From assembly GCA_021307315.1 (NCBI GenBank), contig JAJSPD010000045.1, forward strand, positions 248,001-312,000: a stretch of DNA of 64,000 bases, in the 5' to 3' direction. Each line of letters begins with the position of its first letter. The first letter of the stretch is position 1. The DNA comes from Bisporella sp. PMI_857 (taxonomy: Eukaryota; Ascomycota; Leotiomycetes; Helotiales; Helotiaceae). Below the pieces are notes generated by a model. That model was not told where the DNA came from and did no database searches. It saw only the letters and a program-made list of their open reading frames with translations. Position numbers and translations under genes: made by a program. Positions 55,958 to 64,000 of the stretch are shown here, piece after piece.

Positions 55958-56039
55958 CGGCAAATATCTCAAATACCATCGTTTTGTTGCCAAATATCTC
56001 ATATACCACACTTTTTTTGCCGAATATCTCATATACCAC
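55958..56039 (+). repeat. Left 82-bp terminal inverted repeat
   Basis: Perfect reverse complement of 56573-56654. It is built from nearly three copies of a ~31-bp unit with core GCC(A/G)AATATCTCATATACCA. Confidence 0.95.
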
Positions 56040-56572
56040 TTTGATGGTATATGAGATATACGTCAACAAAACGATGGTATATCAGATATTCGTCAACATT
56101 CACTGTAAAGCCTGTAATACACTCTGTAGCAACTACGCTGTAACAATCACAATACACGCTGCAGCAACTACAATACACACTATAGCAATGCAATTACAAT
56201 TACGAGTTAAATACGCTGTAGCAATTTCATTGTAACAACTACAATACACGCTGCAGCAATATATACTGAAATAATGCAATTACAAATACAAATTAAATAT
56301 AGTACAACTTATATTAATTTATATCGATATATTATATATTGCTAGTTTATATATTGTTATAGCGTGTATTGTAGTTGTTACAGCGTATTTAACTCGTAAT
56401 TGTAATTGTATTGCTATAGCGTGTATTGTAGTTGCTGCAGCGTGTATTGTAATTGCTACAGTGTAGATGCACAAAAAAACGATGGTATATAAGATATATT
56501 AGTGTTTCTCATATACCATCGTTTTGTCATTAAGTATCTGAAATACCACTGTTTTGCGCCAAGAGACAAATG

Positions 56573-56654
56573 GTGGTATATGAGATATTCGGCAAAAAAA
56601 GTGTGGTATATGAGATATTTGGCAACAAAACGATGGTATTTGAGATATTTGCCG
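56573..56654 (-). repeat. Right 82-bp terminal inverted repeat
   Basis: Reverse complement of 55958-56039 with no mismatch. Confidence 0.95.
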
Positions 56655-57997
56655 TTAAATAAATGAGCATACACCATAACTGACCTTATACAGATCAAAC
56701 GTATTAACATACAAAAGTTCACGTCGTCTCCCAAAATTGTGGGCCCTCCGCTATCGTCCGATCCTAATAGCTTTAACCTGCACGTTAGATATCCCAAGAC
56801 CAGTACACCAAAAGTCCGATAATCGCGATAGTTGCATTACAAGGTGCTATAGATGATGCACCGTAAAGTCGTTTACAGTTCACAGTTCATGGCAAAGAGG
56901 GTAGAAATAATGGATAAGAAAAATGTTGACCGATTGAATTTTTCGAAACGGAGGGAGAAAGTGCAGACATGTGGTAGGAAAGATAGGATAGGGATAGGGC
57001 TTGACTGGGTGGGTGTTATACCTACTTCTTTCACGAGTGGTGTGTTCTGGGGTAAATATTGCGGTTTGTATAGGGGTGGAATTAGGCGAGTTTAGATGGA
57101 AGAGGGGTTGAATGTGCTTGCTGTGAGGAGGTGCTCGTGGGCATATAGGAAAGGGGATGAATGAAATGACTAAATAGGTAAACCGTAGATATAAGTATGC
57201 TAAATCTAACGGCCCAAAATAACAAAACTAAATTAAGCACCAAGCGAATGTCATTCAACCTACTTTCACACGAATATCAACCCTCTTGAATGAGCATAAC
57301 AAATACAAGTCTGTCTATACCAATACTCCGACGGTTATGCAAGCACAATCTGGATTCCTGAATTACGAGATGGTTGTGGTGATGCATATATTTGGATTAT
57401 TAAGGAATACGGGTTTGAGATACAGGTAAAGGCAAAGGGAAGGGAAAATGATCTTGTTTAATAAAATGGTAAGTGAAGTGGAAGGGAGGGAGAGACAGGA
57501 ATATGGCGTTGAGATATGAAAGTGAGTACATATGTAAAAGGATTTGAGGGATTTCTTCGCAGGGATCTTTCAGCAGTAATTAAGACTTTGAGCACTTGGA
57601 TCATTTGGTGGGTACGGAGCAGTATGACTTGAGCGGGTTTTATATGATTAAGCAGTACGAGAATATGGATGTTTATTTTCCGTATTTGCTATTTTACACT
57701 GCGTCCCATCATGGTCCTTGCTGGAAGCGCTTCTTTTCCTTTATCTCTTCTAACACTGGAACAACAGGAGTAGGATTTAAGAATGATTTCAAAGTATGGT
57801 TTACATACTTCTTACTCTGCTTAGTGCATTACAAGTAACGACGCATTCATTTCATAACGAGTGCTAAAGATATCCTGACATAGAAGCAATACGTAGAATC
57901 AACACGTGAAAACAAAAGACGCCTAGTAAAAACGTTTCAGAGTCGCCCAAGCTCAAAACATTGCCCCCAAACCTTCTCCAAAGAACCCCCCTTATGG

Positions 57998-59986
57998 TCA
58001 ACGTAGCTCAAACGCCTCTTCACCCACCCAGCTCCCAGCCTCGTTAAGATGTACCGCCTCTCCAAGCATAATCCCGTGGACATAGCACTCCCCAAGAAAT
58101 AGCCAATGGTTGTCTTTCTCTCGAAGAACATATGGCACCCGTCCGCCACGCAAAATACATATTATATCGTCTTCGCGCATGCAAGCTGGGCCAAAGCCAA
58201 TGTAGCCTGTTCGAGTTGTGAAGAATCTCCGCCATGTATAACACCCAGATTTGGCAAATCGAGCTGCGTTGCCATCCGCATCGGCTATATCTTGCAGCAG
58301 TCCACTATCCAGGCTTCTCTTTAATATATTGTCTTCCGGTAGCAATTCTATATGGGCAACAATGTAGGATGCGAAGTCGGCCCCGGAGGTTGCCATAGGA
58401 AAGCTGCCTTGGATTCGGCTCGGAAGTCCCAACTCTACCCCAAGAATCAGCCTTCTAACATAGTCAGGGTTGATTCTTTGGTCATATGGAGCATTAGCGC
58501 TGCAGATAAGTGCCGAATTAATCCTTCCTGCTTCAAGATCTGAGGTAAGTGCTTCTAGTAATCCAAGCAGAGGGTTTTTTAGAACGGACTCTCCTGTAAT
58601 TTCGCCATGTAGAGACTCCAAACGAGGTACATGGTTTGTAACACGGTTGGCAACACCACATTGAACGCCGTTGAGTTTTAACGAACGCTCGTCGTTTGAT
58701 AATTGCGCTTGCAGTTGGCTATTGATGCCATATTTCTTGCCTCTGCTAGCATCCAGAGCTAGACCATAATATAACAAAAAAGAGGCACGTCTACCTCGAT
58801 TCCATTGCGGTACCCATGAAGGGATATTTATGTCTTCCTCAAGGCTCGAGCCATGAAAACCGTGTGAGAGGATGTCTAAATCCTGGCTCAGTTCGATCGA
58901 TCTTATCGCAACAAGAGTGTATACCGCAAGTGTGGATTTCGTGTAATCTGGATACAGGGCGGGCAGAAACATAGAACTTAGTTTCGGTGGAAAGTCGTTT
59001 AGCCAGCTCAGCACTCCATAAACTTTGTCTCTAGGATCAGTTGCATCAAAACTTCTAACTCTATCTAAGAATCCTACAAAGTTTGTTCTTTCGGAGCTTT
59101 TGCTTGACTTAGATCGCATGAAGATTGTGTTCACTATACCCTCTATGTTTTGAAAATCTGAATACAGGTTCTTTTTGTCAATATAAACTAGACTAAGCCA
59201 ATATGTCGCAAGGGCGACCAAATCCCATGAATATTGAAAGCGATCGCTCATCATCTGGACATTTTGGCATCTGGCTACCTCTTGAATTACCCAGACCCGC
59301 CGGAACCAAGGATGACCGAAAAAGAGATCTAAGTCTTCGTATGAGCAAGTAGAAGGCAATAACGTATTCGCAGCAGCAAAATCATTGCCCCCTGGTAGAT
59401 AGATGGGAGTGGGATCAGACTTGCGGAGCTCAGCATTATAGGCAGACTTATGTATTCCTTTTAGTTTGGCAAGTTTGCAGCAGCAATCGTAGATGGCATC
59501 CATCGATCTGATTGCCACGCCAAAATTCTCGTCACTTTGCCCAAGCCAAACGAAGACCGTCCGAGCATTGGCATATATCTTGTCCATGTGAGCCACCTGA
59601 TGGCCTTTTTCAAGGTCATCAGTCTGATTGATACAGATTGCATCAGCCCAAACTAATCTTCTACGACTCCTGGTTCGCAAACGCCGAAGGGCAGCGGCCA
59701 AATTTCTCGTCACCGAGAAGGGATATAGTGGCGGCCTTTTTTGTGTCATGAGTAGCTTATTGAGTATATGCCGTGCTTTGGGTCTTTGTTTGATGACGGC
59801 CAGGCCGCATTGTATTTCTTCGGTGTCCGTGGGATCGCCCCATACGTAAGAAATACATTCATAATCTGGAACGTCTTTAAGATCCTTCACGGTAAACAAA
59901 TGGCAAATCAATGGGCGATGCTTAGCACCAGGTTGAATCTCCAACAGCCTAAACGATTCACCCTCCGGAAGCTTGTCATATAACAT
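57998..59986 (-). CDS. Heterokaryon-incompatibility (HET) domain protein
   Basis: Single exon, 662 residues. HET domain at about residues 40-190: YECISYVWGDPTDTEEIQCG, VWADAICINQTDDLEKGHQV and MDKIYANARTVFVWLG, followed by HPWFRRVWVIQEVARCQNV, all standard HET blocks. After it comes the usual alpha-helical C-terminal region (FVGFLDRVRSFDATDPRDKV .. YPDYTKSTLAVYTLV) and a C-terminal FARSGCYTWRRFFTTRTGYIG-like block typical of this large family (here AKSGCYTWRRFFTTRTGYIG). HET proteins can trigger cell death on fusion of unlike strains, but most of the many paralogues are uncharacterised. No NACHT or STAND partner gene is adjacent. No signal peptide or membrane segment. Confidence 0.93.
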   Translation of the reverse strand: MLYDKLPEGESFRLLEIQPGAKHRPLICHLFTVKDLKDVPDYECISYVWGDPTDTEEIQCGLAVIKQRPKARHILNKLLMTQKRPPLYPFSVTRNLAAALRRLRTRSRRRLVWADAICINQTDDLEKGHQVAHMDKIYANARTVFVWLGQSDENFGVAIRSMDAIYDCCCKLAKLKGIHKSAYNAELRKSDPTPIYLPGGNDFAAANTLLPSTCSYEDLDLFFGHPWFRRVWVIQEVARCQNVQMMSDRFQYSWDLVALATYWLSLVYIDKKNLYSDFQNIEGIVNTIFMRSKSSKSSERTNFVGFLDRVRSFDATDPRDKVYGVLSWLNDFPPKLSSMFLPALYPDYTKSTLAVYTLVAIRSIELSQDLDILSHGFHGSSLEEDINIPSWVPQWNRGRRASFLLYYGLALDASRGKKYGINSQLQAQLSNDERSLKLNGVQCGVANRVTNHVPRLESLHGEITGESVLKNPLLGLLEALTSDLEAGRINSALICSANAPYDQRINPDYVRRLILGVELGLPSRIQGSFPMATSGADFASYIVAHIELLPEDNILKRSLDSGLLQDIADADGNAARFAKSGCYTWRRFFTTRTGYIGFGPACMREDDIICILRGGRVPYVLREKDNHWLFLGECYVHGIMLGEAVHLNEAGSWVGEEAFELR

Positions 59987-60659
59987 GAGGGACTGATGAG
60001 CGGTACTTGCTTGTCATGCTATCGATCGTGAGTTTTCGATACTGACATTCCGCTAAAAGTGTGTCGATAATGGTGTTAAAAAAAGAAAACGATCAGACAA
60101 ATGTCGAGGCTGTGTATATTAGCAGCGTGCTGCATTGTTGCCTTGTAGATATGGCATGTCAATCCTATTGGTGATGGATCCCCCGCACTGTCCCATGTTC
60201 CACAACCCGCTGAACGATTGCACGTTGACTTGGTGTGAGAAGCGGTGGCATGTAGAACTGCAATGCTCGATCAACCTTTTACGGAGGGATATGTAATCCC
60301 AAAATACTAAACCTGAGCGGATCTTTTACAACAGAAATCGCAGACGGAGATATGTAAGGCAGGTGTCTTAGTATATCAGTCTAATCCTACTAACCCACTT
60401 CTCGAGAGCTCTAATCAATCCCGGCGAGTAAAGACGACTAAAATCTAGTCTATTTACAAAAGCAGAAGGAACTATGAGGTTGGCGATAGTCTATAGGGTA
60501 ATAATTAAAGATCGAACAGGGGCTTGAAATGGTACCAAGAGCGAAAAAGGTTCCATTTAAAGTTGTTGGCTAGAAAGAAAACCGCACGTGGGTGCTCTTG
60601 CGCAGTCCCTCCTCTCTGTGATGCTGGCGTCTTCCTCTTTATTCTCAACTTTGTCTAGT
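59987..60659. other. Intergenic spacer (HET promoter side, acyltransferase 3' end)
   Basis: No gene or repeat recognised in 673 bp. Confidence 0.5.
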
Positions 60660-62756
60660 TTACACAAGCTCATCAAGCCCTTCTAATTCCTGTGGATCCG
60701 CAAACGGGCTAACTTGAGCATACAAGCTTCTCGTGCCTCTAAGCCTCCACTTCTCCACCTCATCGCAGTCCGGGAAAAGATCCCCTCCAAACCGATCCAC
60801 GGTTTCCCTAACCTGCAAGACTAACCTCTCACGCTCCTCTCTTAATGCTTCTAGAGCAGACATCGAGCGAGGGCTTAGTGATAACATAAGTGGATAAAGC
60901 GCTTTAAAGAGATCCATGCCCTGCTCGCCGAAGAGAAGAGCCGCATAAGTGATCGAGGGGAGGATTGTATAGGAACACCAGGCTATGACCCACGCTGACA
61001 CCCCTGGAGGAATGAAGCCGTATAGGCGATTGTGCGCGTTTAAAGCTATGGCAATTATTGTGTAGAAGGTATAAAATATTGGGGTGAGACCTCCTGCGAT
61101 GAGGATCTTCCATGTTGCCATTACATCGGAGGCGCGGATTTTCACGCTGGATTCTGCTAGGGCCTCGGCGGTTTTCACTTTAGAGATGTAGGACGTTAGT
61201 AAAAACACTGGGGAGAACAGGAGGAGTCCCGGAAGGGTGAGGATGCTTAGGATGATAAGTTTCAGAAGCCGGTATAGAAGCTTAGGAAAGAGGAAGGCTA
61301 GTGGGAAATGTGTGTGATTGGATTTGGTGACAAGAAGCTGATGATCTGTGAGTTGGAGATTTCGTAGAGAGTTTCTGTAGGATTTGATGTTTTGTGTCAA
61401 AGTCTTCATCTCAGGGGTGTGGGAGTAGCCGTTGTATCCTTTCAATAACCGGCGATTTAGCTCTGTGGTGCTCGCTAGCGAGAACTTGTTCCCGTCATAA
61501 TGGGACATTCTTGTCAGATAGAGATGTCTCGCAAGGCGTATCAGCTAGCCTCGCATTAGATTTCCCGGCCAAAAGAGCAGAAAATCGATGAAGATAGGAT
61601 ATAAAGCTCAGAATAACATACCGTCAGAGTCTCGTAATCCGGAGCCGATACCGTAACAGACACGAGAGCCTGAGAAATCTCGCTCATCACACCCTCAATC
61701 GCATCGCGCTTTCTCCCCTCTCGGAAATCTTGCACAAGCAATGATGAAATTGAAACGGCATCTCCAAACTCAATCACGGCACGAGAACGAAACTTGTGAG
61801 CCGAGAAATAATTCATCCCAACTGGAACAATGGTGACTGGTGCCCCTCTAGCGAGAGAACCAAGCGCCATGATTGCAATTCCAGCTACGGAACAACCTTA
61901 ATTAGCTGTACCTGATTGAGAGAAAGAAGTAGGATAAGAGAGAGCGGCGAAATACCTTTGAGAGGCAACAATGAAGTTCGATCATGGCTTCCCCCCTCAG
62001 GGAAAATACCAATACAACCGCCTGCCTCGAGTCGCCGGAAGACAGCATCATACACCTCGGTCTGGTCGACTCGAGGAGCAATTTTATATCGTGACCCCTG
62101 AAATCCCGCTACACTCCCGCCGATTAAGTCATTACGCTCCGTAAGCTGAGAAACCGCATCCCTCGACGGCGCATTTCGAAGCACGATCTCGGTAGGGCCA
62201 AGTACACAAGCAACATCAAGCTTCTGGGATCCACCATCCATGCTGGGGAGATATATCGAGGACCCAGGCTTAAAATCTGGCCTAGTAAAATCTGTCCCGA
62301 TGCCTTTGAGGAGGAGCGGATTAGTAGCCGGGTGGGGCATATATATGGCGCCTTCGCCGGGTTTCGCGATATCCATGGCCCGCGAGATGGGCACCGCTCC
62401 TATCATGTTTGCCATGCTGCCGATGAACGGCCGATGGAAGGACTTCTCGGCCATCAGCCATGAGACGCGGCGGTCGAGGGTTCTCAAGATTCGCATGAGA
62501 ATTACCGAGTCCACAAACTGAACGAACATGGGGTGATTAGCATTGCATTTCGGCTTCTTTAAATGAGGGGATGATATACTTGGTTTGCGTGAGGGCCCGC
62601 TACTAGAATGATGGGACCATCGGCAGGCACCCGCCATGTTCCACGGACTTGGATCTCCCGGAAGAAGATATCTACCATCGACGCAAAGACCTTGACCACC
62701 ACATCGTACAGCCAGCTGGCCGCGGGAGCTCGGGGTACGGGCATCGGTGTTGCCAT
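60660..62756 (-). CDS. Glycerol-3-phosphate / DHAP sn-1 acyltransferase (GAT1/SCT1 family)
   Basis: Exons (minus) 62756-62580, 62517-61956, 61884-61622 and 61544-60660 give 628 residues. It makes lysophosphatidic acid in the ER membrane, the first step of glycerolipid synthesis. The N-terminus MATPMPVPRAPAASWLYDVV leads to the PlsC acyltransferase motifs: AGPHANQFVDSVILM (split by intron 1), then MAEKSFHRPFIGSMANMIGA, GIFPEGGSHDRTSLLPLKAG (motif III, split by intron 2) and VPVGMNYFSAHKFRSRA. A family-specific block ARHLYLTR..TELNRRLLKGY follows, then several membrane helices (LIILSILTLPGLLLFSPVFL, FYTFYTIIAIALNAHNRL) and a helical tail. Length is somewhat below the 740-760 of the yeast enzymes, mainly at the C-terminus. 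Yeast has two paralogues; which this corresponds to is undecided. Confidence 0.92.
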
Positions 62757-64000
62757 ATTTGATGAGGAGAGTGAAACGATCAGGAATCGGTACAAAATCT
62801 ATCCGTACCAAAGCGTTGGGACCGGAACCGGTTGGGATACGCTTACCCGACGTCCCGTGACAAATCTCACCCTGCATTGTCTAATGTGAGAGCAGCTACT
62901 CACAAGATCTGAGTCTCGTAGCAGCGCCATCGATATAGCAGCCATTCTCAATGCCATACTATAGACTTGCCCAGCCTCAACGAGAGCTCTGAGGTTACAT
63001 TGTAATGAGAGCTCGCATCCGTTCAAATACGGACAGTAACATTCAAAAGCGCCTTCAATCTCATTCCCTCTCATTTACGTCTTTTCAGTTGTTATCTTCG
63101 AGAATCACCAGATGATTGACGAATAGCTTGCTTCTTAGCATGAAGGACAACCGATGCGCCTACCTCGACATTCACCTAGCCCTGATTACAATCAGTGAAC
63201 TTGCGGCCCAGCTCCTGTTAAAAACCTAGCGGTTCCAGATGCCGAAAGGCGGACTCGGTACTTCGGTCGTGATCTTTGGACGCGGAGCAGCTCGAGGGAG
63301 CTCCTGAACAAGCGATAGGTCGTCCCTCCTTGGCTTTTCCTCACCGCGATAGCCATCGTGTTTAAGAGTATCTGTCCACCCGAATAGCATAAAATCGTAT
63401 GGATATAAACCAATTTCCTGGACTTGAACAAGATTTTGAAGCCGTTTTTATTTAAACAAATATTTCGCCATATAAAATTCCCAAAGCTGATAATATAAAA
63501 TGTTGCAAATCACGCCAGTACGTGCTCAGGATCAACACGTACCTCAACCATTAAACCGGAGAGCTCCGTTCCAGCTTAGGTCAGGTTCACAATCTCTTTG
63601 AATCTCTTATTTCTTTTAATCATTATACTTATATAGCCGTTCCAAATAGTCATTTACCACCACCAACGCTCGCTCGTCTCAGCTCCAAATCCACAAGTTT
63701 TATTCTACTAGAACCCGAAATATCAATTTCATCCTAGAATATCGAATATAGGACGTTAATAGTGCAATGAATTAGTAACGCACACCTATAGAGTCGAGAA
63801 GCGGATTTCAGGGTATAGTATATAAGTCCTTGATATTTTTGTGTATCTCCATATCCATGCTGCCATGCTGTATCTAATAGGTATAATATGCCGCGCCTCC
63901 CACCGAAAAAAAACAAAAACGCCACCGATGCTTGTTTTGTATATACAGTCCTACTTCATATCTTTTAAAAGAAATCGAGTTATAGGTAAACTCATAGTAT
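62757..64000. other. Right-edge intergenic sequence
   Basis: The acyltransferase promoter and about 1.1 kb of AT-rich sequence. No supportable gene, tRNA or repeat recognised up to the edge. Confidence 0.5.

Larger units (their letters stand above)
55949..56663. mobile_element. MULE-like foldback element with 9-bp target duplications
   Basis: The element is 55958-56654 (697 bp), bounded by direct repeats TTAAATAAA (55949-55957 and 56655-56663). The ends are perfect 82-bp inverted repeats starting CGGCAAATATCTCAAATACC. Inside them, further inverted sequence (about 56120-56262 against 56340-56470, with several mismatches) pairs too, so nearly the whole element folds on itself around a short AT-rich loop near 56306. 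There is no transposase frame, so it is non-autonomous. Long TIRs with a 9-bp duplication are the signature of Mutator-like (MULE) elements; assignment is by structure only. Confidence 0.85.
55350..57997. other. 2.6-kb intergenic region containing a foldback transposon
   Basis: No supportable gene. Open frames inside 55809-56797 are products of the foldback element. 56850-57840 has short frames only. Confidence 0.5.

Noticed and set aside
55984..56235. 83-codon frame beginning MLPNISYTT
   Set aside because: It translates the repeat units of the foldback element and is an artefact of the ~31-bp periodicity.
57596..57838. 80-codon plus-strand frame
   Set aside because: Lies in AT-rich spacer, no homology-like features and no flanking exons.
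1..64000. CRISPR arrays, bacterial operons, rRNA genes
   Set aside because: No regularly spaced identical repeats of that kind; gene structure is eukaryotic throughout; no rRNA-like sequence seen.

Overview
The window is nuclear DNA of a filamentous ascomycete (Pezizomycotina). Genes carry several 46-70 nt introns with GT..AG ends and CTAAC/CTGAC-type branch points, genes sit on both strands with short spacers, and the protein families are typical of moulds: Clr5, HET, CreB-type deubiquitinase, short secreted tyrosinase, GPH sucrose transporter, RTC4, NAB2. A Leotiomycete-like genome is my guess, but nothing in the sequence fixes the genus.

Left part (1-18,000) is accessory in character. It holds the 5' part of a Gly/Thr-rich small protein running off the left edge, a long gene-poor AT-rich stretch with one gene relic, a secreted short tyrosinase, a 45-bp hairpin insertion between 8-bp direct repeats, an apparently intact Ty1/copia element (6125-11241: identical 184-bp LTRs, 5-bp target duplication CATTC, one 1507-codon gag-pol frame), an F-box/2EXR-like gene and a C2H2 zinc-finger regulator.

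Middle part (18,000-50,000) is mostly conserved housekeeping sequence: LigB/DODA-type dioxygenase, a 7-exon gene with a degenerate P-loop and a GC-AG intron, a Clr5-domain protein, an unresolved gene, mitochondrial protoporphyrinogen oxidase (HEM14), NAB2, a GH20 hexosaminidase, an ARO8-type aminotransferase, RTC4 and dynamitin (divergent, 137 bp apart), a sucrose-type transporter (second GC-AG intron), the CreB-like ubiquitin protease, YOS1 and ALG12 (divergent, 328 bp apart) and a small gene with two possible 3' ends.

Right part (50,000-64,000) is mixed: a degenerate tandem-repeat tract, an 1149-aa Clr5-ankyrin protein, a 697-bp foldback transposon with perfect 82-bp terminal inverted repeats and a 9-bp target duplication (MULE-like), a HET-domain protein, and a glycerol-3-phosphate acyltransferase.

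Functional links that can be argued: YOS1 and ALG12 both serve the early secretory pathway from one shared intergenic region; a sucrose transporter lies next to a carbon-catabolite-repression deubiquitinase; tyrosinase and a DOPA-dioxygenase-like gene lie about 13 kb apart. Exon coordinates given were derived by hand from reading frame, splice consensus and family expectation, and all spliced lengths stated are multiples of three.
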